Positions 49,649-57,822 of a stretch of 64,000 nucleotides of DNA are shown piece after piece. How positions within the stretch are numbered: the first letter of the stretch is position 1; each line of letters begins with the position of its first letter. A program made the translations under genes and the position numbers. This DNA comes from Renibacterium sp043789415 (GTDB taxonomy: Bacteria > Actinomycetota > Actinomycetes > Actinomycetales > Micrococcaceae). Below the pieces are notes generated by a model, which saw nothing but the letters and a program-made list of their open reading frames with translations, made no database searches and had not been told where the DNA came from. The stretch is from the NCBI RefSeq assembly GCF_043789415.1, contig NZ_JBDLLW010000001.1, forward strand, positions 1,364,001 through 1,428,000, given 5' to 3'.

Positions 49649-50650
49649 ATGACGATTGATCTCGGAGATGGCCTGCAGGTCAGCCCGCTCGGCTTCGGTG
49701 GCATGGCGCTCACCCCGGTGTACGGCCCAGCCGATCCGGTGGAATCGCTGGCCACCTTGAATCACGCGGTGGATGCTGGCATCACCTTCATCGACACCGC
49801 GAACGTCTATGGCATGGGTGCCAATGAGGAGCTGATCGCCGAGCTGCTCAAAGACCGGCGTGAAGAAGTACAACTGGCCACCAAGTTCGGCATCGCGGGC
49901 AATCCGGCCACCGGCGAGCGTGAAGTCCGGGCAGATCCCGCTTATGTCAGAGAATCGGCGGCTGCCAGCCTGAAGCGCCTGAATACTGAGGTGATCGATC
50001 TCTACTACCTGCACCGGTTAGACCCTCGAGTGCCGATCGAAGAGACCGTCGGGGCGATGGCCGAACTCGTGCAGGAAGGCAAGGTGCGGCATCTGGGGCT
50101 TTCCGAGGTCACCGCGAGTGAACTGGAAAGGGCTGTCAAGGTGCACCCGATCGCCGCGGTGCAGAGCGAGTGGTCCATCTGGAGTCGCGACGTCGAACGC
50201 AGCGTGGTCCCTACTGCTGCCCGACTGGGAGTTGGCTTCGTGCCCTACTCGCCGCTTGGCAGAGGATTCCTCACCGGTACCGTCAATAGCTCGGAACTCG
50301 CCGAAGGCGACATCCGACGGCGGATGCCTCGCTTCGTCGATGGCGCCGTTGACGCCAATCAGACGGTCGTCGAGGTGGTCGTGCGGGTGGCCGGAGAATT
50401 GAGCAGCACCGAGGCAACCGTCACGCCAGCTCAGGTAGCCCTGGCTTGGCTGCTCGCACAAGGCGGCCGACTGGGCCTTCCGGTGGTGCCGATCCCCGGT
50501 ACGCGTCGTGCCTCGCGGATCGATGAGAACCTCGGAGCAATCTCACTCACGCTCAGCGATACCCAGCTGAGTGCACTGGATCAAGCCGCCGAAGCAGTGG
50601 TGGGCAGCCGCTCGGATACCCCGAGCTGGGTGTCATACGGCCGCGAATAA
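49649..50650 (+). CDS. aldo/keto reductase
   Basis: 333 residues from the ATG at 49649 (frames that start earlier lie inside merR). AKR fold: SPLGFGGMALTPVYG, TFIDTANVYGMGANEELIAELL with the catalytic Asp and Tyr, ATKFGIAG with the Lys, DLYYLHRLDPRVPIEETVGAM with the His position, KVRHLGLSEVTASELERA, and PIPGTRRASRIDENLGA for NADPH binding. It reduces aldehydes or ketones with NADPH. Pairing with a MerR regulator suggests an induced detoxification unit for reactive aldehydes. Confidence 0.93.
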   Translation: MTIDLGDGLQVSPLGFGGMALTPVYGPADPVESLATLNHAVDAGITFIDTANVYGMGANEELIAELLKDRREEVQLATKFGIAGNPATGEREVRADPAYVRESAAASLKRLNTEVIDLYYLHRLDPRVPIEETVGAMAELVQEGKVRHLGLSEVTASELERAVKVHPIAAVQSEWSIWSRDVERSVVPTAARLGVGFVPYSPLGRGFLTGTVNSSELAEGDIRRRMPRFVDGAVDANQTVVEVVVRVAGELSSTEATVTPAQVALAWLLAQGGRLGLPVVPIPGTRRASRIDENLGAISLTLSDTQLSALDQAAEAVVGSRSDTPSWVSYGRE

Positions 50651-50732
50651 CTGCACGAGCGCATCCGGCCCGGCTACACTGAACGTTCCGCGACAATAGC
50701 TTTTCAATGACAAAGACGTTCTGGAGGCAGTG

Positions 50733-52184
50733 ATGGCACGGGTAGCCAACCCCTATTCAATCTGGCGGCGAAAGCCAGTGGACGAGATTGAGGAGGAAAG
50801 CGGCAAAAGCGGTCTCAAGAAAAGCCTCGGGCTCTGGCAGCTGACGGCAATCGGCGTGGGCGGCATCGTCGGCGTCGGAGTCTTCTCACTCGCCGGGCTG
50901 GTGGCCCATGGAGATATCAACAATCCCGCGGTCGGCCCGGCGGTGCTGATCTCCTTCCTGATCGCCGGAGCGGCGTCTGCCGCGGCAGCGCTCTCCTATG
51001 CCGAGTTCGCCGGAATGGTGCCTCGCGCCGGGTCCGCCTACACTTACGGCTACGTCGCGCTGGGCGAAGCCGCGGGCTGGTTCATCGGCTGGGATCTGCT
51101 CCTGGAATACATCGCCATCGTCGCGGTAGTGGCGATCGGCATCTCGGGATACTTCGATGCCTTCCTCTCCGGTTTCGGAATTCACCTGCCGGATTGGATG
51201 TCACAAACCGCTGATTCCGAAGGCGGTTTGATCAATCTTCCGGCGATCGTGATCTGCTTGCTGGTCACCTTCATCCTGAGCCGCGGCACTAAAGCGCTGG
51301 GCCGCTTCGAGATCATCGCGGTGGCGCTGAAGATCCTGCTGATCCTGTTCATTGTCGGGCTCGGCATGTTCTACATCAACACCAATAACTACTCGCCGTT
51401 CATGCCCTTCGGCTTCGGTCCGGTGATCGCCGGCTCAGCCACCGTGTTCTTCGCGGTTTTCGGCTATGACGCGATGAGCACCGCAGCAGAAGAGTCCGTC
51501 GACGGTAAGAAGCACATGCCGAAGGCCATCATCCTGTCACTGGTAATCGCCATGGTGCTCTACGTCGGTGCGACCCTGGTGCTCACCGGGATGCAGAACT
51601 ACCAGGACATCGATCCCAAGGCAGGCTTCGCCTCAGCCTTCACCAGCGTCGGCTTGCCGGTGATCGCTACCATCATCTCGGTCTTCGCGGTGATTTCCAT
51701 CATCACCGTGATGCTGACCTTCCTGCTCGGCGTCACCCGGGTATGGTTCTCAATGAGCCGCGATGGCTTGCTGCCCAAGTGGTTCTCCAAGGTGGATCGG
51801 CGCGGTGTTCCGCAACGGGTGACCTGGATCGCTGGCGTCGGCTCCGCCGTGCTGGCTGGTATTTTCCCGATCCGGGAGGTCGCCGACCTGACCAATATCG
51901 GCATTCTGGCGGCTTTTGTGGTGGTCTGCGTTTCGGTGATCGCCTTCCGTTACACCAAACCCAATACCCCGCGGAGCTTCAAGCTGCCCTGGATGCCGGT
52001 GATCCCCGCTTTCGGCGTGCTCGCCTCCGGGTACTTGATCGCTCAGTTGCACTGGGAGACCTGGCTGCGCTTCGTGATCTGGCTGATCATCGGCTTGGTG
52101 GTCTACTTCTTCTACAGTCGAAAGCACTCGCTGATGAACCCGGACAGCCCGCGGCACGCCCTCAAAGACAAAACCGCCAACTAA
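50733..52184 (+). CDS. APC-superfamily amino acid permease (CAT-like)
   Basis: 483 residues from the ATG at 50733 (GGAGG upstream; a GTG directly before it is in frame). Twelve membrane segments. The helix-1 motif GVGGIVGVGVFSLAG is the substrate-binding glycine stretch of APC carriers; PAVLISFLIAGAASAAAALSYAEFAGMVPRAGSAYTYGYVALGEAAGWFIGW follows the family pattern, here with FFAVFGYDAMSTAAEE. The YggS-like C-terminal helices include FYRT-like charged ends. It resembles cationic amino acid transporters of the YfnA/CAT type. Substrate not decided. Confidence 0.92.
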   Translation: MARVANPYSIWRRKPVDEIEEESGKSGLKKSLGLWQLTAIGVGGIVGVGVFSLAGLVAHGDINNPAVGPAVLISFLIAGAASAAAALSYAEFAGMVPRAGSAYTYGYVALGEAAGWFIGWDLLLEYIAIVAVVAIGISGYFDAFLSGFGIHLPDWMSQTADSEGGLINLPAIVICLLVTFILSRGTKALGRFEIIAVALKILLILFIVGLGMFYINTNNYSPFMPFGFGPVIAGSATVFFAVFGYDAMSTAAEESVDGKKHMPKAIILSLVIAMVLYVGATLVLTGMQNYQDIDPKAGFASAFTSVGLPVIATIISVFAVISIITVMLTFLLGVTRVWFSMSRDGLLPKWFSKVDRRGVPQRVTWIAGVGSAVLAGIFPIREVADLTNIGILAAFVVVCVSVIAFRYTKPNTPRSFKLPWMPVIPAFGVLASGYLIAQLHWETWLRFVIWLIIGLVVYFFYSRKHSLMNPDSPRHALKDKTAN

Positions 52185-52200
52185 CCCGCTCCTTCTTTAA

Positions 52201-52291
52201 CCAGCTGTCCCACTGAATGTTGCTGGTGTTGCAGATGTGCCGTAATCCATGCAACATCAGCAACTTCTTTCACACTCAGTGGGACGGCTGG
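52201..52291 (-). repeat. 91-bp inverted-repeat element, copy C (reverse orientation)
   Basis: Starts CCAGCTGTCCCACTGAATGT and ends ACACTCAGTGGGACGGCTGG. On the minus strand its right end reads CCAGCAACATTCAGTGGGA, like the right ends of copies A and B, so this copy is inverted. It lies after the permease gene and 34 bases before the next start. Confidence 0.87.
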
Positions 52292-52325
52292 TTTGGGTTG
52301 GCCGGGATGGCCTTATGCTGGGTGG

Positions 52326-52556
52326 ATGCGAGGAAGAGTTAACTGGTTAGAGCTGGGCCTGCAGATCGGCGGGTTCGTGCTGATCTATTTGCTGCTCTCC
52401 CTGGTCAGCTGGCCTTTTCTGGTGAAATTGCTGGCCGCGCTCGTGCTCGCCATGGTCTTCGGCGTCGTGGCGAACAGAATTCGGCGGCAAGTACGACGTC
52501 GGCGCAGCGAGCCGCGGCGGATTCGAGTGATCAGCGTGGAAACGGTGGATGACTGA
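52326..52556 (+). CDS. small two-helix membrane protein
   Basis: 76 residues from the ATG at 52326, exactly six bases after TATGCT, so a leaderless-type start; the longer frame to 52293 is unneeded. Two helices (LGLQIGGFVLIYLLLSLVSW and FLVKLLAALVLAMVFGVVANRI) are followed by a very basic stretch RRQVRRRRSEPRRIR that should face the cytoplasm. No family recognised. It overlaps the next start (TGATG), so it is cotranscribed with hutD. Confidence 0.6.
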   Translation: MRGRVNWLELGLQIGGFVLIYLLLSLVSWPFLVKLLAALVLAMVFGVVANRIRRQVRRRRSEPRRIRVISVETVDD

Positions 52557-53107
52557 TGCAGCTCGTGAGATATCAGGACCTCAAAGCACAGCGCTGGCAG
52601 AACGGCGGCGGGATCACCAGGGTGATAGCCTCGGCCAGTACCGACGACGGAATTCCTGACTGGCGAATCAGCATTGCCGAGGTGAGCAAGCCCGGGCCAT
52701 TTTCGGCCTTAGCCGGAATCGACCGAATCATCACGCTGATCGACGGCGAATTCCTCTTGCTCACGGTGGACGGAGCGGAGCACGGTCTGGAGAAATATCG
52801 GCCTTTTCGCTTTTCCGGGGACGCCGAGACCAGCGCTGAGTTGCCGACCGGGCCGGGCAAAGATCTCAATCTGATGACCCGGCGCGGAGCGTTCCACGGC
52901 TTCGTCACCGTGCTGGAGCTCTCCAAGAAACGCCCGCATCCGGTCTTCGAAGACCAGTGGGTGGTGCTTCTTCAGGGAAGTGCACAGCTCCAGGACGAAA
53001 CCGAATTGCAGCGCTTCGACGCCGTCCAGGGTGCGGCCACCCCTCCGGAGCTTACCGGTCGAGGTTTCATCGCGGTGATCAGTCTGGAAGCGAGTACCAC
53101 CGACTAG
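52556..53107 (+). CDS. HutD/Ves family protein
   Basis: 183 residues. LVRYQDLKAQRWQNGGGITRVIA, DWRISIAEVSKPGPFSALAGIDRIITLIDGEFLLLTVDG and GPGKDLNLMTRRGAF match HutD/Ves proteins, cupin-fold proteins coded in histidine-use operons or expressed in cold in E. coli. The molecular role is uncertain; HutD is thought to limit histidine utilisation. There are no hut genes nearby. Its start overlaps the previous membrane protein, and a terminator hairpin follows. Confidence 0.85.
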   Translation: MQLVRYQDLKAQRWQNGGGITRVIASASTDDGIPDWRISIAEVSKPGPFSALAGIDRIITLIDGEFLLLTVDGAEHGLEKYRPFRFSGDAETSAELPTGPGKDLNLMTRRGAFHGFVTVLELSKKRPHPVFEDQWVVLLQGSAQLQDETELQRFDAVQGAATPPELTGRGFIAVISLEASTTD

Positions 53108-53134
53108 ATAAGCAGTTTGAAGAATCGCTCAACA

Positions 53135-53168
53135 GAAATGCTCGCCACCATAAGGTGACGAGCATTTC
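53135..53168 (+). terminator. terminator hairpin after hutD
   Basis: GAAATGCTCGCCACC and GGTGACGAGCATTTC pair over 14 of 15 positions with an ATAA loop; the following bases are AT-rich (CAGCAATTATTT). Confidence 0.8.
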
Positions 53169-53182
53169 CAGCAATTATTTAG

Positions 53183-53362
53183 GTGCACCTAGCGTGGTGC
53201 GCGAGGGCCCCATCGTGGCGACGAAGGCGACCCTACTACGGGAGCGCACCAAGGAATCTTGGCGAGGGCCCCGCCCCTTCGCCGGAGGCAAGGAGGAGCG
53301 CACCTAGAGTGGTGCGCGAGGGGCCCATCGTGGCGACGAAGGCGACACTATGGGAGCGCACC
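53183..53362. repeat. pair of ~65-bp direct repeats
   Basis: Copies at 53183-53250 and 53298-53362 share GCGCGAGGG, CCCATCGTGGCGACGAAGGC and GGGAGCGCACC, with a few changes and short gaps. Each begins GTGCACCTAG or GCGCACCTAG and ends GAGCGCACC, so the ends are partly inverse (GGTGCGC/GCGCACC). It lies between the convergent hutD and DEAD-box genes and ends six bases before the helicase stop. Confidence 0.85.
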
Positions 53363-53367
53363 AATCT

Positions 53368-55149
53368 TTAGCCGCGGCGCGCGTTGGACGCCGGAGCACC
53401 GGCGCGACGCGGGCCAGAGGGCCTGCTGCGGCGCTGTGCCGAAGCAGCATGGCCGGTGGTGCCCGCCCCTTGGCTCATGCCACGCTGACCAGCCGAGTGC
53501 TGACCCGAGGAGGTGTGCTGCCCGGCAGCATGCTGACTCGTGGAGCGCTGACCCGTGGATGATCGCTGCTGACCACCGGCTTGACGGGCTGCGCCCTGGC
53601 CTCCGGCTGCCTGGCCACCACGGCGCTGTCCGTTGCGGCCTCCGGTACGGCCGCCCTCTGAAGCATCCGCTGCGAAGTACTTGGCCTGCGGCTGATCGCG
53701 ACGGCGTTCCTGACGGTTACCGGCGGCGGGCGCCGCGGCTGAACCGCCCTGACGGCGAGCGCGCTTCCGCTGGGCATTAGCACCGGTCGACTTGCCGGGT
53801 TCTTGTTTGGGGGCCTTAGCAGCGAGCAGCGCTGCGCGAGTCCTCGGATCCACCCGGTCGGCAACCTCGCCCACCAGCTTGGCGATCAGCGGCGAGCTGG
53901 CAGTGACCTTTTCAAAGGCCACGTCTACCCCGGCTGAGCGCATCAGTTTCTTGACGTCCTGCTGCTGCTCGGGCAGCGAGATGGTCACTACAGTGCCTTC
54001 CGAACCGGCGCGAGCGGTCCGGCCCGAGCGGTGCAGGTACGCCTTGTGCTCGGTGGGCGGATCGACGTGGATCACCAGTTCGACGTCGTCCACGTGCACG
54101 CCGCGAGCCGCCACATCGGTGGCCACCAGCACGCGTACATCGCCCGAGGAGAACTCGGCGAGGTTACGATCCCTGGCGTTTTGCGAGAGGTTGCCGTGCA
54201 GATCGACGGCGGGAATGCCGGCGTCTGTCAGGGTCTTGGCGAGCTTCCGCGCATGGTGCTTAGTGCGCATGAAGAGCATCCGCCGTCCCTTGCCGGAGGC
54301 GAGCTCCACGATCAGCTGCTTCTTGACGGTCTGATCCGCCACCGCCAGAACGTGGTGCTCCATGGTGGAGACAGCTGCTTTGGGCTCGTCCACCGAGTGG
54401 GTGACCGGAGAGCTCAGATAACGCTGCACCAATTTATCCACCCCGTTGTCGAGGGTGGCCGAGAACAGCAAGCGCTGCCCCTGGCTCGGCGTGGTGTCGA
54501 GCAGTCGTTTGACGACCGGCAGGAAGCCGAGGTCCGCCATATGATCAGCCTCGTCGAGGACAGTGATTTCCACTGCTTCGAGGGAAATGATCTTCTGCCC
54601 CATCAGGTCTTCTAGCCGGCCCGGGCAGGCAATCACAATATCGACGCCGGCGCGCAGCGCACGCTCTTGGCGCTGCTGGGAGACGCCACCATAGATCACC
54701 GTGGTGTTCAAGCCCAGGGCTTTGGCCAGCGGCTCGATGGTGGCGTTGATCTGGGTGGCCAGCTCACGAGTCGGCGCCAGGACCAGGCCCAAGGGGCGGC
54801 CCGGTTTGCGCCGGTAAGCGGCTTCGGCCTCAGCGAGCCGCGCCACCAGGGGAAGTCCGAAGGCCAGGGTTTTACCGGAGCCAGTGCGGCCGCGGCCCAA
54901 GACATCACGGCCGCCCAGGGAATCGGGCAGGGTCTTAGCTTGAATCGGGAAGGGAGCTGCAATGCCCTGGGCATCGAGCAGGGAAACAAGGGTCTTGGGC
55001 ACACCCAAGGAAGCAAAGGTTTGCAAGAAGATATCTTTCAGGCTGAGCCTACCCAGTTTGAGCTGCGCAGGCACGGTCCCCGTGACCGGTTGGCACAGGG
55101 GTTCGCCGAAGAAAAGCTCAAAAGCTGCACAGTCAACCGTTGGAAACAC
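53368..55149 (-). CDS. DEAD-box RNA helicase (RhlE-like)
   Basis: Up to 593 residues. Helicase core ~35-420: AAPFPIQAKTLPDSL (Q motif), GRTGSGKT (motif I), PTRELATQI, LDEADHMADLGF (motif II), FSATLD, VATDVAARGVHVDDV and HRSGRTARAG (motif VI). The C-terminal ~150 residues are rich in Gly, Gln, Arg, Ala, Ser and His and probably bind RNA. Unwinds structured RNA in ribosome assembly or mRNA decay, often in the cold. The N-terminus is uncertain: the first ~35 residues (MFPTVDCAAFELFF) look unlike the family, and a start near FLQTFASLGVP is possible. Confidence 0.9.
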   Translation of the reverse strand: MFPTVDCAAFELFFGEPLCQPVTGTVPAQLKLGRLSLKDIFLQTFASLGVPKTLVSLLDAQGIAAPFPIQAKTLPDSLGGRDVLGRGRTGSGKTLAFGLPLVARLAEAEAAYRRKPGRPLGLVLAPTRELATQINATIEPLAKALGLNTTVIYGGVSQQRQERALRAGVDIVIACPGRLEDLMGQKIISLEAVEITVLDEADHMADLGFLPVVKRLLDTTPSQGQRLLFSATLDNGVDKLVQRYLSSPVTHSVDEPKAAVSTMEHHVLAVADQTVKKQLIVELASGKGRRMLFMRTKHHARKLAKTLTDAGIPAVDLHGNLSQNARDRNLAEFSSGDVRVLVATDVAARGVHVDDVELVIHVDPPTEHKAYLHRSGRTARAGSEGTVVTISLPEQQQDVKKLMRSAGVDVAFEKVTASSPLIAKLVGEVADRVDPRTRAALLAAKAPKQEPGKSTGANAQRKRARRQGGSAAAPAAGNRQERRRDQPQAKYFAADASEGGRTGGRNGQRRGGQAAGGQGAARQAGGQQRSSTGQRSTSQHAAGQHTSSGQHSAGQRGMSQGAGTTGHAASAQRRSRPSGPRRAGAPASNARRG

Positions 55150-55363
55150 GGGACCGAACGTTCGCGTTCTATCGACGCAGGATGCGTAAACACATCAAGT
55201 ATTAATAGTTTATCAGCAGAACCGGATTTAACCCGGTTTAGTGTGCCATCTCACCTGATGACTGCCCTCTTTCCGATCTTCTCCCGGTTGATCGACCCGC
55301 AGCCGGGCAGCTTTTCCTCCGGGAGAACAGCAGCTTCACGGTCTCGGCTAGGCTTGAGTCACC

Positions 55364-56074
55364 ATGAATGAAAGCACCTATCGCCCGCAACCGGTCTCCT
55401 TCGTGCGCCGGGGAAGCCGCCTGCAGGGACGCCGTCAGAAAGCCTGGGAAGAGCACAGCGAACACTATCTGTTGGAGGTTCCCCGGCTGATCGCCGACAC
55501 TTCCGTCGATCCGGAGTACCGGCTCGATGCCGCAGCAGTCTTCGGCAGGCAAGCTGAACTCGTGGTCGAAATCGGCTCAGGACTGGGTGAGGCCATCGTG
55601 CACGCCGCCTCCGCAGAGCCGGAACGAGATTTTCTCGCGGTTGAGGTCTATCTGCCGGGCTTGGCCCAGACCATCCAGCGAGCCGCCGCCCTGGAGTTGC
55701 AGAATCTGAGAGTCGTGCAGGCGAATGCCCCGGAGGTCTTGAGCTCAATGATTCCGCAGGGCACGGTGAGCGAAATCTGGACCTTCTTTCCCGACCCCTG
55801 GCCCAAGAGCCGACACGAAAAGCGACGCTTAGTGACGCCGTCCTTCGCCGAGTTGGTGGCTGGGGCATTGGCGCCAGGCGGGCTCTGGCGCCTGGCCACG
55901 GACTGGCAGCACTATGCCGAGCAGATGCTCGAGGTCGGCGAGGCTTCCTCGCTGGTCAATCTGCACAGTGCCTGGGCCCCGCGATTCGAAGGTCGGGTGA
56001 TCACGAGCTTCGAGAACAAGGCTATCCAGGCCGGCCGTGAGATCCACGATCTGACATATCGAAAGTCCGCCTAG
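55364..56074 (+). CDS. trmB: tRNA (guanine-N7)-methyltransferase
   Basis: 236 residues. TrmB motifs: RRGSRLQGRRQKAWEEH at the start, VVEIGSGLGEAIVHAA (SAM binding), DFLAVEVYLPGLAQ, WTFFPDPWPKSRHEKRRLV, GGLWRLATDWQHYAEQM and VITSFENKA. It methylates G46 of tRNAs. It is transcribed away from the DEAD-box gene; the space between (55150-55363) holds AT-rich promoter DNA for the helicase. Confidence 0.95.
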   Translation: MNESTYRPQPVSFVRRGSRLQGRRQKAWEEHSEHYLLEVPRLIADTSVDPEYRLDAAAVFGRQAELVVEIGSGLGEAIVHAASAEPERDFLAVEVYLPGLAQTIQRAAALELQNLRVVQANAPEVLSSMIPQGTVSEIWTFFPDPWPKSRHEKRRLVTPSFAELVAGALAPGGLWRLATDWQHYAEQMLEVGEASSLVNLHSAWAPRFEGRVITSFENKAIQAGREIHDLTYRKSA

Positions 56075-56262
56075 CTTCCTCACGAGGCGGAAAGGCTCAG
56101 AAAACTCCCTGGAACGGGCCTCAGCAATTTCTCAGATGAAAATCAGACCGAGGTATGAGTGGGTAGTGCTGAAGCGGCAAAACCGGCCATCTCCTTGATG
56201 GGTGTTACACAACCGTGCGATTTCTACAGGGTTCACACAGCATCAGCGGTCATGGTGAATTG

Positions 56263-57246
56263 ATGGATACCACCGTAATGTACCGCCTAGACCCCGACGA
56301 ACGTCGGCCTGCCGCGCCGCCTCAATACCGGTCTGCACGCCGTAGGGTACGCCCGTTCGCCACCACCGTGGTCGTCCTTTTCAGTCTGTTCCTGGCCGTG
56401 GTCTTGGGAGCGCACCGGCTGATCCCCGATATCGGGGAATGGACGATGGGCCTGGAAAGCTTCCTGCCCTGGCTGGGCTTGCTCAGTGTCGTCCTGTTGA
56501 TCCCGGCGATCCGTTCCCGGTCCTGGGCCGCGTGGTTTGCTTGGCTGGTGCCCGTAGTGGTCTGGGCGATCACCTTTGTCCCCGCGATTTTGCCCGGTAA
56601 CACTACCGCGGTGGGACAGGGCACTCTGAGTGTGGCGACTCAGAACCTGGAGGGCGATAATGGCTCGCTCTCAGCCAATGCCGCGCTGATCGCTAAAAAC
56701 GCCGACCTAGTGGCGCTGCAGGAAGTCAAAAATCCCGAAGTCCTGGGGGAGTTACTAGCCAAATACCCCTACCAAGAGCGGGTCGGCACGGTGGCGCTGC
56801 TCAGCAAATTTCCTTTCAAGGATTCGGCTGGCCTTGATTTGAAGGGGTTCTCCTCCTACCGCGCACTGCACGCCACGGTGCAAAGCCCTTCAGGGAATCT
56901 CAGCGTGTACGTGATCCACGGGGCTTCGGTGAGCGGTGGTGACCATCAGGCCCGGGACGAGATGCTGACCGATCTGCAGCAGAGAGTGCGTCAGGATAGT
57001 TCGCAGCGGATTCTGGTGCTGGGGGATTTCAATGCAGCACCTACCAACCGGATCATGGACAACTTCAATAATCAGCTGGAGGAAAAGCTTTCCAGCAGTG
57101 GTGGATTCGGCTTCAGCTGGCCCTCCAGCTTCCCCGCTACCCGCCCGGACCATATCCTGAGCAAGGGGCTCAAGATCAACGAGGCCGAGGTCTTGGCGCC
57201 GATCGGCAGCGATCACCTGGGGCTCGCCAGCAAATTCTCCTTCTAA
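56263..57246 (+). CDS. membrane-anchored endonuclease/exonuclease/phosphatase family protein
   Basis: 327 residues from the ATG at 56263 (a GTG 16 codons earlier is possible). Three membrane helices at ~residues 32-115, then an EEP domain: TQNLEGDNG (Asn), LVALQEVKN (metal Glu), YVIHGAS, ILVLGDFNAAP (catalytic Asp-Asn) and GSDHLGLAS (Asp-His). The position after three helices places the active domain outside the membrane, where it could cut phosphodiester bonds in lipids, DNA or teichoic material. Stands alone; a 91-bp repeat follows. The ~190 bases before it hold no gene. Confidence 0.87.
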   Translation: MDTTVMYRLDPDERRPAAPPQYRSARRRVRPFATTVVVLFSLFLAVVLGAHRLIPDIGEWTMGLESFLPWLGLLSVVLLIPAIRSRSWAAWFAWLVPVVVWAITFVPAILPGNTTAVGQGTLSVATQNLEGDNGSLSANAALIAKNADLVALQEVKNPEVLGELLAKYPYQERVGTVALLSKFPFKDSAGLDLKGFSSYRALHATVQSPSGNLSVYVIHGASVSGGDHQARDEMLTDLQQRVRQDSSQRILVLGDFNAAPTNRIMDNFNNQLEEKLSSSGGFGFSWPSSFPATRPDHILSKGLKINEAEVLAPIGSDHLGLASKFSF

Positions 57247-57261
57247 ACCCTTTTTCCTTTT

Positions 57262-57352
57262 CCCGTTGTCCCACTGAGTGTTACCAACGTGAAGAATGTG
57301 GCCGTTTCAGCGAAACTTCTGCCTCATCAGCAACACTCAATGGGACGGCTGG
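57262..57352 (+). repeat. 91-bp inverted-repeat element, copy D
   Basis: Begins CCCGTTGTCCCACTGAGTGT and ends ACACTCAATGGGACGGCTGG. It lies between convergent ends of the EEP gene and hspR, reaching to within 15 bases of both stops. Confidence 0.87.
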
Positions 57353-57366
57353 TGAGGTTTCGGGGA

Positions 57367-57780
57367 TCAGTCTTTGCGGTTCGGCCGCCAGACCACTACT
57401 GCCTGGGATCGGGCCGAAGGGCGTTCGCCACGGTTGAGCCGCACCACGTCTCCGGCTAGACCCGCGGCGAAGATCCGGGCAGCGTCTCGCCCCTCGAGTT
57501 GGGCACTGAGTTCCTTGACCTTGGCTTGCAAAGCGGCGACCTGATTTTCCAACTCCAGGATCCGTTTGATGCCTTCCAACGAGACCCCGGACTGCGAGAG
57601 TTTCTGCACCTCGCGGAGCAAATCGACGTCGTGCTGCGAGTAGCGCCTGGACCGCCCCGGCGCTCTGCTCGGCGAGACCAAACCCAGCCGGTCGTACTGC
57701 CGCAGGGTCTGCGGGTGCATTTCAGCGAGTTCGGCGGCCACCGAGATCACATAGATCGGGGCGTGCTGATTCTCAACCAC
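57367..57780 (-). CDS. hspR: heat-shock repressor HspR
   Basis: 137 residues of the MerR fold: PIYVISVAAELAEMHPQTLRQYDRLGLVSPSRAPGRSRRYSQHDVDLLREVQKL, followed by a coiled coil with LELENQVAALQAKVKEL. This is the HspR pattern. It binds HAIR sequences together with DnaK and represses dnaK and clpB until heat stress removes DnaK. As last gene of dnaK-grpE-dnaJ-hspR it forms a negative loop on its own operon. HAIR sites are visible before dnaK (61435-61508) and clpB (44047). Confidence 0.96.
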   Translation of the reverse strand: MVENQHAPIYVISVAAELAEMHPQTLRQYDRLGLVSPSRAPGRSRRYSQHDVDLLREVQKLSQSGVSLEGIKRILELENQVAALQAKVKELSAQLEGRDAARIFAAGLAGDVVRLNRGERPSARSQAVVVWRPNRKD

Positions 57781-57822
57781 GATGTTCCCCCGAGTCGGCG
57801 ACTAAAGCGGTCATCGGCGGTC

